Positions 17,924-27,200 of a stretch of 64,000 nt of DNA are shown here, piece by piece. The stretch's first letter is position 1; the number at the start of each line of letters is the position of its first letter. This stretch comes from Flavobacteriaceae bacterium (GTDB taxonomy: Bacteria; Bacteroidota; Bacteroidia; Flavobacteriales; Flavobacteriaceae). Below the pieces are notes generated by a model. That model saw only the letters and a program-made list of their open reading frames with translations. It was not told where the DNA came from and did not search any database. The position numbers and the translations under genes were made by a program. The stretch is from contig JASBUG010000044.1 in assembly GCA_030148025.1 (NCBI GenBank), forward strand, positions 1 to 64,000. The letters run 5' to 3'.

Positions 17924-18808
17924 ATGAAAACACTACAGCATATTCTCTTTGGGACTTTAGTTACGATGTCTTTGTTGTTAAATGCGCAATCAAACGAAGT
18001 AACTATTAAAACTATTTCGATAACTGATAACATATATATGCTTATCGGACAAGGTGGGAACATTGGCGTATCTGTTGGCGAAGATGGTGTATTTGTTATA
18101 GATGATCAATTTGCAAGGTTAACACCAAAAATATTAGCCGCTATTAAAAAACTAAGCGACAAGCCTATTTCATTCTTAGTAAACACACACCATCATGGTG
18201 ATCACACTGGCGGAAACGAAAATATGGCCAAAGCTGGAGCGACTATAATTGCTCACGATAATGTTAGAAAACGTTTAGAAAATAGTCCTAAACGTGATGG
18301 GAGTATGAATCCCAAAGACGCGTTACCAGTTATTACTTTTAATGATAAAATGAGTGTTCATATTAATGGAGAAAAGGTTGCTCTTTTTCATATTGATAAT
18401 GCTCATACCGATGGTGACGCCTTATTATATTTTACAGAAAGTAACGTATTACATACTGGAGACACTTACTTTCATAAGCGTTATCCTTATATCGATGTCA
18501 ACTCTGGCGGTAGTATAGATGGTTATATAAACGCTGTAAAAAGTGCCTTGATATTAATTGATGATGATACTAAAATTATTCCTGGTCATGGCAGTCTATC
18601 AAATAAAGCAGAGTACAAAAGTTTCTTAAACATGCTTAAAGATTTAAGAGCTAAAGTACAAGCCGAGATAGACAAGGGTAAAACAGAAACCGAAGTTGTT
18701 GGCAATACCGCTATTACCAAAAAGTATGACGATCTAAATTATAGTTGGGCGTTTATAAATTCAGAAAAGATTAGAAGAGCTATTTATAAAAGCTTAACTA
18801 AGAATTAA
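17924..18808 (+). CDS. Exported metallo-beta-lactamase fold hydrolase
   Basis: The 294-residue protein has a signal peptide (cleavage near LLLNAQ) and a full MBL zinc site: THHHGDHTGG, then HIDNAHTDGD, LHTGDTYF and IIPGHG. The arrangement resembles SoxH/quinoprotein-relay-like or subclass B3-like periplasmic MBL proteins. A beta-lactamase role is not shown, and the substrate is unknown. It stands alone, with its 3' end overlapping the end of the convergent gene by 4 bases. Confidence 0.9.
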   Translation: MKTLQHILFGTLVTMSLLLNAQSNEVTIKTISITDNIYMLIGQGGNIGVSVGEDGVFVIDDQFARLTPKILAAIKKLSDKPISFLVNTHHHGDHTGGNENMAKAGATIIAHDNVRKRLENSPKRDGSMNPKDALPVITFNDKMSVHINGEKVALFHIDNAHTDGDALLYFTESNVLHTGDTYFHKRYPYIDVNSGGSIDGYINAVKSALILIDDDTKIIPGHGSLSNKAEYKSFLNMLKDLRAKVQAEIDKGKTETEVVGNTAITKKYDDLNYSWAFINSEKIRRAIYKSLTKN

Positions 18809-20910
18809 AAATCGAAATACCAGTTAAATAAATCGGTTCTCAACCCAAAACTTAGCCAAAGCGTATCGTTTTTAAAAGTTGAAACTGTTGTAGCATTCGG
18901 ATCGAAATTTCTATAACTCAAATAGGCAAATAGTTTTAAATTAGTTACGGGGTTTACGAGATATCCAGATTGTAATTCTGCGTGAAAAATATTGGCTTTT
19001 ATGCCTTGTCCAACTTCAACGCCTGTATCAAAAGGACGCTCATTATAATCACGGTAAATATCACCTCCATAACTAGAATTATCTGTTCCATTATTGTAAT
19101 CAAACCCTTTAGACCCAAATACTAATTTTGCATCAGCAAACCAACGTTTGTAATTATAGCGTCCAACCACAATGGCTTCACTAAAGTTAGCTCCCCAAAG
19201 ATGCGCCATAGATTGATTGTTATGACCATAGTTTAACACAATGGTATTATGCGAATAGGTATAAGGACGCACACGATTGTATTCAAATTGAAGAAACAGA
19301 TTATCAACTTTAAAGGCATTGTAATACTTCACTCCTATTTGGTAGCCATATTTGTTTTTCCAACTCTTTTCTCCACCTTTAATATCTCCTAAGGAAAATT
19401 CATCCAACACAAACTGTCCATATACATTAACATTATCACTAAACTTATATTTAGCTGTAGCTCCCATGATAGCGTTACCAGCACCTTGGCCTGTTTCAAA
19501 CTCAATAGCACGATAAAATATGATTGGATTTAAATAATTAATATCAAATCCACGATCGTTAGAATTTGTCCAAAGTACAGATTCAAACAATCCTAAATTA
19601 AAACGTTTTGATACATTCCAACTTAAATAATGGTTTGCCATATACTTTGTTAAAAATGCTTTGTCTTGAGTTGCTTCAGGGCGAACATCTTTTAACCACA
19701 TCCATGTATTAGTATATTTAATCTTCCAAAAATTAGTGCTTAACTTTAAAAATGGCGAAGGACTCGCTACATCACCAAGAAGTAAAGATCTGTAACCATC
19801 ACCAATAAAATTTTTCCCATGCCCAAATTGTATGTTTATAAACTTAGCTGGAGAATACGACAAGTACGCTTCAGCAACAGGGTAATCGTAAGAATCTGTT
19901 TTAAATCGTTTTGCTATTCCTCGTCCAGGAATGATCGCTGGATCTGGACCAAAACCTTTTAAACTTTCGGCATATTGATTGAAGTATTGCGCAAAACGCC
20001 CTTGACTTTCATAAACTGAAGCCGAAAAACTAAGTTGCTTTCCTAAGCCTCCTTGTACATAAAACCCTCGTGTATTATTATATGTAGAATTGAAGTCTGC
20101 CTCAAAATCTTTTCCAACCTGTAGATCAAAAATAGGGTCTATAGTAAACCAGTAATTATTCCCTTGAAGTTGCACCAAATGCTCATCAAATAATTTTTGT
20201 TGCCACCATGAATCAGATCCTTTTTTTAAGGCATCTTTTTGTGCTTTAACATCATAATATTTAGACACGTCATTATACATAAATGGCTTTGACGCCGTAT
20301 GACTATTAGTACCAACTAAATTCATGCTTCTATCAAAACGTGAATAACTACTATGCGTAAAAGGTACATTTAAAGTACTATTATACTCTTTGTCTTCGTA
20401 AGGTTTAATAGTTTTATTTAAATTATCATATTCTTGCTTTACCTGTTTTTCTAAACTAGAAATCTCATCTATTTTTTCTAATTGAGATGATTCAGTTTCT
20501 TCTTCTGGATCTGTTATAGGAATAGCTAGTTTATACGAATATTGCTTAAAAATTGGACGTCCATTATAAGTTGCTGGAGTTATTTTTGGAAGCTTGTTAA
20601 AAACATCGTTAATAGCAGTTTTTAATTCATTATAAGTTGCATCTGTATATACTACTTTGAATGTTCCTTCGACAGTAACTTCAAACAACACATAAACATC
20701 ACCTTGGTAATTGTCTTGATCTACTATGTTTGGTGTTTTAAAATTGGCATATACAAATTGCCTTAGTTCTTTTATAAAACAGTTTGCTAAACTATCTACT
20801 GGCTTGTCTGAACACTTAGGAAAAACTGGTGGTTTTTCATAATTGGAAATCTCTTGGGCTGAAAGGGTTAATGTAAAAAAGCTTAAAACAAGTAGAAGTG
20901 TTCTCTTCAT
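18805..20910 (-). CDS. TonB-C-like domain fused to a Wzi/RemB-like outer-membrane barrel
   Basis: The 701-residue protein starts at the ATG at 20910 (MKRTLLLVLSFFTLTLSAQ, a signal peptide); a start three codons upstream is possible. Residues about 25-140 repeat the layout of the three TonB proteins next door: P.FP.C, a second cysteine, YVLFEVTVEGTF, and KLPKITPATYNGRP. A charged coiled-coil-like linker follows, then a beta-strand-rich region to the end (aromatic C-terminus LFNWYFDF) typical of outer-membrane barrels. Segments such as FNLGLFESVLWTNSNDRGFD and NPIIFYRAIEFETGQG resemble the capsule-assembly Wzi family and proteins annotated as gliding protein RemB. The family name is from memory and unverified. 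Confidence 0.7.
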   Translation of the reverse strand: MKRTLLLVLSFFTLTLSAQEISNYEKPPVFPKCSDKPVDSLANCFIKELRQFVYANFKTPNIVDQDNYQGDVYVLFEVTVEGTFKVVYTDATYNELKTAINDVFNKLPKITPATYNGRPIFKQYSYKLAIPITDPEEETESSQLEKIDEISSLEKQVKQEYDNLNKTIKPYEDKEYNSTLNVPFTHSSYSRFDRSMNLVGTNSHTASKPFMYNDVSKYYDVKAQKDALKKGSDSWWQQKLFDEHLVQLQGNNYWFTIDPIFDLQVGKDFEADFNSTYNNTRGFYVQGGLGKQLSFSASVYESQGRFAQYFNQYAESLKGFGPDPAIIPGRGIAKRFKTDSYDYPVAEAYLSYSPAKFINIQFGHGKNFIGDGYRSLLLGDVASPSPFLKLSTNFWKIKYTNTWMWLKDVRPEATQDKAFLTKYMANHYLSWNVSKRFNLGLFESVLWTNSNDRGFDINYLNPIIFYRAIEFETGQGAGNAIMGATAKYKFSDNVNVYGQFVLDEFSLGDIKGGEKSWKNKYGYQIGVKYYNAFKVDNLFLQFEYNRVRPYTYSHNTIVLNYGHNNQSMAHLWGANFSEAIVVGRYNYKRWFADAKLVFGSKGFDYNNGTDNSSYGGDIYRDYNERPFDTGVEVGQGIKANIFHAELQSGYLVNPVTNLKLFAYLSYRNFDPNATTVSTFKNDTLWLSFGLRTDLFNWYFDF

Positions 20911-20965
20911 TATAATCAAGACATAGTTTTGTTGGTGAAAGATACTATTTTTAAGGTTAGTTATA

Positions 20966-20999
20966 AAAAAACCGTTATCTCTTTCTGATAACGGTTTTT
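20966..20999 (-). terminator. Terminator of TonB paralog 3
   Basis: On the minus strand the 13-base arms AAAAACCGTTATC and GATAACGGTTTTT enclose a 7-base loop and run into T residues. It lies 18 bases after the stop at 21018. Confidence 0.85.
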
Positions 21000-21017
21000 C
21001 ATAAAGGTAATTGTACC

Positions 21018-21806
21018 CTAATGTACTTTAAGTACAATTGGCAAACTATAAATTACTGCAACATTTTTATTGCTTTGTTTTCCGGGAATCATTTGCGGTA
21101 TTTTATTTATTACTTTAACCGCTTCTTTTTCTAGTTTATCATGAGGTGCTCTAGCTTTTATTTCCGTTACATTTCCTAGTTGATCTATTTTAAATTGTAC
21201 TGCAATACGTTGTTTACCATTCAAACCTAAATCAGCAGCTATATCTGAATTGAATTTTCTACTGATTAGCTTTCCAATTTTTTCAGACATACACTTTCGT
21301 CGTTCATCATTAGTTGATAAATCTTCGCATCCAGGATAAATTGGTACTTGTTCTACACCAAAAACAGAAAACGTATTGTTTGTCTCTTTCTTTTTAGGAC
21401 TAGGAGAAGATGGTATTGGTATTAAAGACGTAGGTTTTACTGGATTTTGTATTATTGGAGACTTTTGCACTATGGGTGTATTATCATCAACAGGTTTTAG
21501 GTTTATTGCCAAAAGCGGCTGTCGTTTTACTGATTTTGTTTTCTGCTCTATTAGTGGTTCTGGAATTGGCTCTGGAACATAGTTAACGTAGACATTATCT
21601 TCAATATCATAAGATTGTGTAGGAATAATAATGTCCTTTATTTGAAAGTTCATTTCAAATAATCCATAAACCGCTAGAAGTGTTAAAATCAACCCAACCT
21701 GAAAGTAGAGGGTTGTGTTTTTTTGTAAATTTACATCATGTTTCGATGCCTTGGCCGCTTGTTCGTTCTGACCAACGAACTTGTGACCTTTCTTAGAAAA
21801 GTTCAT
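21018..21806 (-). CDS. Energy transducer TonB, paralog 3
   Basis: The 262-residue protein has a cytoplasmic N-terminus, one membrane helix (TLYFQVGLILTLLAVYGLF), a proline-rich periplasmic linker (PEPIPEPL, PIPSSPSPKKK), and a TonB C-terminal domain from about residue 150 (VPIYPGCEDL, KCMSEKIGKL, RIAVQFKIDQLGNV, INKIPQMIPGKQ). TonB passes proton-motive energy from ExbBD to outer-membrane receptors; no exbBD genes lie in the window. The linker is basic and proline-rich, unlike the acidic linkers of the two neighbours. It is the most diverged of the three tandem copies. Confidence 0.92.
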   Translation of the reverse strand: MNFSKKGHKFVGQNEQAAKASKHDVNLQKNTTLYFQVGLILTLLAVYGLFEMNFQIKDIIIPTQSYDIEDNVYVNYVPEPIPEPLIEQKTKSVKRQPLLAINLKPVDDNTPIVQKSPIIQNPVKPTSLIPIPSSPSPKKKETNNTFSVFGVEQVPIYPGCEDLSTNDERRKCMSEKIGKLISRKFNSDIAADLGLNGKQRIAVQFKIDQLGNVTEIKARAPHDKLEKEAVKVINKIPQMIPGKQSNKNVAVIYSLPIVLKVH

Positions 21807-21860
21807 AATTATTGTTTTAAAATGTTAATGTTATGAATTAAGCACAAGAAACATACCAAA
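21807..21860 (-). repeat. Duplicated 5' leader of TonB paralog 3
   Basis: The bases directly upstream of this gene match those upstream of paralog 2 (22625-22680) almost completely; the shared core reads CATAACATTAACATTTT followed by AAAACAATAATT before the ATG. The two genes were evidently copied together with their leader. A near -7 box (TATGTTTC) is shared, but no confident promoter can be assigned. Confidence 0.65.
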
Positions 21861-21887
21861 AAACCCGTTGCCAATGGCAACGGGTTT
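21856..21887 (-). terminator. Terminator of TonB paralog 2
   Basis: The 12-base arms AAACCCGTTGCC and GGCAACGGGTTT enclose a 3-base loop, with a T run on the minus strand. It lies about 20 bases after the stop at 21908. Confidence 0.85.
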
Positions 21888-21907
21888 GATATTTAATACT
21901 TTACAAT

Positions 21908-22624
21908 TTAGTTTTGTACTTGGAAGATAATTGGCAAGGAATAAGATACAATTACTGATTCTCCACGCTGTTTACCTGGTTTCATTTTTGGTAATAGATT
22001 TATTACTCTTTCGGCTTCTCTTTCTAACCTTGGATGTGGTGCTCTGGATTGTACACCTATAACATTTCCTTGCTTATCTATTTTAAACATTACGCTTATG
22101 CGTTGTTTACCAGACAGTCCTAATTCACTTGCTAATTCTGTATTGAATTTTCGCTGTACCATCTTATTGATCTTCTCAGACATACACTTTCTTTTTTCAG
22201 TATTGTTTTTTTTACGTTCACAACCTGGAAATTCTGGTACACTTTCAATAAAAGCGAAAGGAACAGGAACATCTTCTTCTTCCTCTTCTACTTGAACATC
22301 CTCAATATCTATAATAGGATCATCTTCATTATCTTCTGTAGATTCAATTACCGTCTCTTCAATATCCTCTTCATCATCAGCAACTTCAAATTCTTCAGGT
22401 GCAACTGGAGGCGGCGGTGGAAGTTTCTCTTTGTGTCTTGTAATTGGGATCTCTTCTTCAGGTGGTTCAACTATCAATACCTGACCAATATCAATATTAC
22501 CTTTGTTATACGTTTTGTAATTGATTGAATAGTTTACAACTAACAACATTAGTGCAAGACCAACAGCAAAGTAGATTGAACTGTTCCGACGTACATCTGC
22601 TTTCGGATTCTTTTTTGTTTCCAT
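21908..22624 (-). CDS. Energy transducer TonB, paralog 2
   Basis: The 238-residue protein has one membrane helix (SSIYFAVGLALMLLVVNYSI), a short PPPPP motif, a strongly acidic linker (ADDEEDIEETVIES through VEEEEEDVPVPF), and a TonB C-terminal domain from about residue 130 (VPEFPGCERK, KCMSEKINKM, RISVMFKIDKQGNV, LLPKMKPGKQRG). It is closest to paralog 1. The acidic linker differs from the Lys-Pro linker of classical TonB. It has its own terminator and a leader shared with paralog 3. Confidence 0.93.
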   Translation of the reverse strand: METKKNPKADVRRNSSIYFAVGLALMLLVVNYSINYKTYNKGNIDIGQVLIVEPPEEEIPITRHKEKLPPPPPVAPEEFEVADDEEDIEETVIESTEDNEDDPIIDIEDVQVEEEEEDVPVPFAFIESVPEFPGCERKKNNTEKRKCMSEKINKMVQRKFNTELASELGLSGKQRISVMFKIDKQGNVIGVQSRAPHPRLEREAERVINLLPKMKPGKQRGESVIVSYSLPIIFQVQN

Positions 22625-22680
22625 AATTATTGTTTTAAAATGTTAATGTTATGGATACATCACAAGAAACATACCAAAAA
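22625..22680 (-). repeat. Duplicated 5' leader of TonB paralog 2
   Basis: This copy of the leader is nearly identical to 21807-21860. The last 11 bases before the ATG (AACAATAATT plus A) also recur before paralog 1 at 23450, so that gene keeps only the start-proximal part. Confidence 0.65.
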
Positions 22681-22707
22681 AAAATCCCGTTACATTTGTA
22701 ACGGGAT
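22676..22707 (-). terminator. Terminator of TonB paralog 1
   Basis: The 11-base arms ATCCCGTTACA and TGTAACGGGAT enclose a 2-base spacer (functionally a 4-6-base loop) and are followed by a long T run on the minus strand. It lies 24 bases after the stop at 22731. Confidence 0.85.
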
Positions 22708-22730
22708 CTTAAAATATATGCTTTATTTTA

Positions 22731-23450
22731 TTAGTCTTGAACTTGGAATATAATTGGTAAAGAATAAGGTACAATTACTGCTTTTCCTCTTTGCTTACCA
22801 GGTTTCATTTTAGGTAGTAAATTAATTACACGAGCAGCTTCTTTCTCCAGTCTTGGATGCGGTGCTCTTGAACGTACTCCAGTTACGTTTCCACTTTTAT
22901 CAATTTTAAAAACTACACTAATACGCTGTCTTCCTGTTAATCCAAGATCACCAGCTAAGTCAGTATTAAATTTCTTTTGTACAAACTTTGTAATCTTTTC
23001 AGACATACACTTTCTTTTCTGGTCGTTGCTTCCTTTTTCACAACCAGGGAATACAGGTACATTTTCAATAACTGCAAAAGGAACCTCTACATCTTCTTCT
23101 ACTTCTTCTACTTCTACTTCTTCAACCTCAACGATCTCTTCTTCTTCATCTGTTTCTGTAGATTCAATTACTGTTTCTTCAATTTCCTCTTCATCCTCAA
23201 CAATTTCTATCACTTCAGGCGCAGCTGGTGGCGGTGGAGGTGGTGGAGGTGTTTGAATTTGTTCTGTAATTGGAATTTCTTCTTCATCTAATTCATCCAT
23301 TGATAACTGACCTATATCAATAGCTTCTTTGTCATAGGTTTTGTAATTAATAGAATAATTAGTGATTAATAACATCAATAAAAGACCAACAGCAAAATAC
23401 ACTGAGCTGTTTCTTTTCACATCTGCATTAGGATTCTTTTTAGGTTCCAT
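22731..23450 (-). CDS. Energy transducer TonB, paralog 1
   Basis: The 239-residue protein has a membrane helix (SSVYFAVGLLLMLLITNYSI), a run of eight prolines, and a linker composed almost entirely of Glu and Val with Asp and Ile. The C-terminal domain carries VPVFPGCEKG, KCMSEKITKF, RISVVFKIDKSGNV and LLPKMKPGKQRG. It is the first of three tandem paralogs, 57 bases after the VanZ-like gene. The inverted repeat ATTGGT-N6-ACCAAT lies upstream (23466-23483). Confidence 0.93.
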   Translation of the reverse strand: MEPKKNPNADVKRNSSVYFAVGLLLMLLITNYSINYKTYDKEAIDIGQLSMDELDEEEIPITEQIQTPPPPPPPPAAPEVIEIVEDEEEIEETVIESTETDEEEEIVEVEEVEVEEVEEDVEVPFAVIENVPVFPGCEKGSNDQKRKCMSEKITKFVQKKFNTDLAGDLGLTGRQRISVVFKIDKSGNVTGVRSRAPHPRLEKEAARVINLLPKMKPGKQRGKAVIVPYSLPIIFQVQD

Positions 23451-23507
23451 AATTATTGTTTTTCAAGATTGGTAAAATAACCAATAATTTGCTAAAAAAG
23501 CAAGGGT

Positions 23508-23879
23508 TTATATTTTTTTAACGATTGTTTTATTTCTTATTGTTAAAATAAGAGAAACAATTAATACTCCTATACTGTTTGCTACAATATCTGTAATTGA
23601 AGCGTCTCTAGTTTCAGTAAGCTTTCCTTGTAATACCTCAATAACTATACCATATATTATCGAGAAAACAAGAGATAAAACAATAGCGCGTTTATTATTT
23701 ATGAATGTAAGGGCTTTGTACCATAAAAAACACAATAAACTATACGCTAATAAATGGTAAATTTTGTCTTCGAAATTAGTACCAAAATAAGGCAAGCCAT
23801 CATTAGGTAATAAGCAAACTACACCAAGTGTAGCTGTATAACCAAATGCCGCTAGAAGCCATGTTGTTTTATTAAGCAC
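23508..23879 (-). CDS. VanZ-like family membrane protein
   Basis: The 123-residue protein has four predicted membrane helices and the VanZ-like pattern ([47 protein letters not shown]). VanZ itself gives low-level teicoplanin resistance, but most VanZ-like proteins have unknown roles. The gene overlaps gcvH by 8 bases, a pairing seen across Flavobacteriia, so the two are probably cotranscribed. Confidence 0.88.
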   Translation of the reverse strand: MLNKTTWLLAAFGYTATLGVVCLLPNDGLPYFGTNFEDKIYHLLAYSLLCFLWYKALTFINNKRAIVLSLVFSIIYGIVIEVLQGKLTETRDASITDIVANSIGVLIVSLILTIRNKTIVKKI

Positions 23880-24252
23880 TAATTAACGCCTTATAATCGT
23901 CTGCTGATAATAGATCGTCTAGTTGCGAAGTGTCTGAACATTTAACTTTGATCATCCATCCTGCTCCATAAGGATCAGAATTTACGGTTTCAGGCTCATC
24001 TTCAAGAGCTTCATTAAACTCTATAATTTCACCAGAAACTGGTAAAAATAAATCGGATACTGTTTTAACTGCTTCAACAGTTCCAAATACCTCTTCGGCA
24101 TCTAGTGTCTCATCTACAGTTTCAACTTCAACATAAACAATATCTCCTAACTCGCCTTGAGCGAAATCAGTAATTCCTATGGTAATAACATCACCATCAA
24201 TGCTCACCCATTCGTGATCTTTAGTGTATTTTAATTCAGCTGGAATATTCAT
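23872..24252 (-). CDS. gcvH: Glycine cleavage system H protein
   Basis: The 126-residue lipoyl carrier protein matches GcvH over its full length: [29 protein letters not shown], and [20 protein letters not shown], whose VEAVK lysine is the lipoyl attachment site. It shuttles the aminomethyl group between the P, T and L proteins in the cytoplasm. It lies 34 bases after sprA and overlaps the VanZ-like gene. Confidence 0.97.
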   Translation of the reverse strand: MNIPAELKYTKDHEWVSIDGDVITIGITDFAQGELGDIVYVEVETVDETLDAEEVFGTVEAVKTVSDLFLPVSGEIIEFNEALEDEPETVNSDPYGAGWMIKVKCSDTSQLDDLLSADDYKALISA

Positions 24253-24286
24253 AATTTAATTTTTGGTAAATATGTTAGTTTTTTAA

Positions 24287-27200
24287 TTAATTTCCAAAAT
24301 TATATCTTAATGTTAATCCAGATCTTATTGATGTTTGTGGGAATGCTGTTGAGATAGCATATTCAGAGAAAGAATAATCAAAATAAAATATCCCAGTTAA
24401 GTTTTTACTAAACGCATAATCTGCAGAGTATTTTAGTCCCCAAATGGTTTGACCCGAAGTAACTTGATTGTTATCAAGGTCAAGGTACCTTATTATGGTC
24501 TTGCTATCTCTAATAGATATATCTGCCTTCATATTTAGATCACTCTTTATTGTTTGTCTAGGTCCAGCTAGTTTTGATCTTATTCTAACATCTTTTATTC
24601 TATACCCTAAACCTATTACATATTCGCTACCCTTAATTTCTGTAAGCAAGTTGTTATCGAAACTTAACGAAAGCATTCTATCTTTTCTTATTTCAGCAAG
24701 AATCTTCATAGAATTCTTCATTTCAAAATCTACCTTAATTAAAGGACTAAACTCTTCAACAAGGTTTACATTACTAAATAATGTTTTGTTTTTATAGTTT
24801 CCTGCCTGATCTATAACGTTTGGATTTTGCGCTGCATAATCTGCTGTTCTGTCAAAAGCATTATAATCTAAGTTCGATCTAAATTGGTTAATGGTATATG
24901 TTGAGTTATAGCCATGAGAAATTGAGAATCGTCTAAAACGCTTTTTAAACCAACCTATTCTCATAAGTCCAGTATATTTTAAATTCCAGTTTGGAATTGG
25001 AACATCTCTAAAAGCACCTAGTTTAACTTTATCTGCATCCTTACCAGAATAAGCTGCTAAAAATGCAGGTAATAATACAGCTTGATTATTTTTTCCAAAT
25101 CCAAGTGGGAACCCATTAACATCACCATTTTCAAAATTGGCTGGATTTGAAAAATCCACACCAGCATTTTGTGCCAATCTACGTGCAATAATTAATCTAT
25201 TTGCTCTAAAATCGTCAAATGCCTGCGACCCACTTTCATCGCTGCTACTAAAGGCCGTTTTAATTAGTAATGTTGATATATTAAAGTTTCCAAAAGAATT
25301 TCTTATCAATGAATTATAGGTGTCACTATAGCCGTCACCATTGGTGTCTGTAGTATTAAAATTCTCTGTTAGATTTGTAGCATAATTTCTTCCTCCAGTT
25401 AAATCAATTTTTAAATCTCTGGTAGGCTCTACAGCCGCAGAAAAGGTTAAAACCTTGTTTTGATTCTCGGCATATTGCTGATTAAAATCCTGAAACACAG
25501 TTAACCATCCTTTTCTAGCAGCAAGGTGACGTACATCTCTTTGGCTACCAAAAGTATAACCGAATGACGGTTTCATAGTGCCAATAAAGCCAGGGGTTGG
25601 TAAATATCCTGGTAAGAAGGTACCGTTCTTTTCAGAGTAATTAACTTGAATTCTTTTTACACTAGTTAATACATCAACAAATGCATTATAAAGACCATTT
25701 TTCTTTGACTTAGACTGACTCCCTGCTTGTCCAGAGGTATTAGGAACTCCTTTTGCAGATCCATTTGCTGCAGTATTTCGTTTTCTTACCAAACCAATAT
25801 AACGATAGAAATTATTCATATCTAGATTTGATGTTAAGGTATGCGTATTCGCATTTGCAACAGAGTTTCCAAGATTATAAGTTTCCCCATCTATAGTTAA
25901 ATCACCGTAAAGGTCTGACCCTTTTTGCCATTGGAAATCACCAGTATATGCATAAGTTGCTCTTAAAAAGCTTAAAGCTGGAATTTTATTTAATGGTAAC
26001 TCATAATTTATTCCTAACTGTTGGAACTGCCTGTTTGGGTCACCAACATCAAAGAAACCATCCCATACATTTTTATCTGGATCTTGTGCCCCATTTAAAT
26101 TATCGTCAATAAAATAATTACGAACAATATTATTATTTGATGCTGCAAAATTTAAACTTAAAGCATCTGTTAAGTTGTAATTAATATTGTATTGAAAATC
26201 GAAAGTGTAATTTCTTCTATATAATTCTTCAAGACCAATATTGCCACCTCCCAGATCAATATCTCTGAATTTCTGTCTATTGAACTGTCTTATAAAGTCT
26301 GTATTTATAGATATACTTGATGGTAAAAGATTAAAATTGAAATCTTTTAATATTCTCCAGTACTTTCCATTAAACAACGAGTCATTCTTTTTAAATGGCT
26401 CTATTTTAATTGGATTAAAACTAAAATTATAATTTGCTCCTACTCTTACGTTTTGGTCTAACGAATTTTCAATTTCATAATCTCTATGTTCTACCTTATT
26501 ATATGAATAATTGAACGTTAAATTTTCAACATCGTAAAATCTAGGTTTTGCTTCACCTGTTCTTTGCTTCCTAACACCTATAAAGTTAATACTTTGACGC
26601 TTGGTATAATCTTCAGATTGTTCTCTAATAATATCTCTTTCAGCAGTAGTAGTTGCAGCATCTAAACGATCATCTAATTTAATGTCTTTATACTGCTGAT
26701 CATATTCTGGTGTAATTAACTCTTCACTTTGACCATAGTTGAACGGAATTTGTAATCCCCATTTCTTTGGAAGTAATTGTCCAATATTAATATTGGTAAC
26801 AACATCGTATTGCTTAACGTCTTCACGACTTCTTTCATTTGGCCCTTGCTCAATAGTACCAAATCCTGTTGTACTTCTTCTTCCAGTGGCACTAATATCC
26901 ATAAAATCTGCAATATTAGAATCCATACTTACTACGGCTGCCCAACCACCTTCGTTATCCATATCAGATAAACGCAATTCATTAAACCATACTTCTGCAC
27001 AAATATCAGAATCATGCTGGTTCTTGATCCCTACCATAAGGGTTCTAATATCTCCAAAGTTTGGATTTCCTTTTATAGCAACACGTTGCTGACCAATTCC
27101 TATTGGTGTAGTGGTAGGGTCGATTATTGGTGTATCTACCAATTGATTGTCAATGACATCATAAAATGTTGGGTTTACATTTCCAAGCGATCCATTAGAA

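Noticed and set aside
23026..23256. Ser/Thr-rich frame and TTC-type microsatellite opposite TonB paralog 1
   Set aside because: The repeats encode the Glu-rich linker of TonB; no independent repeat element is needed to explain them.
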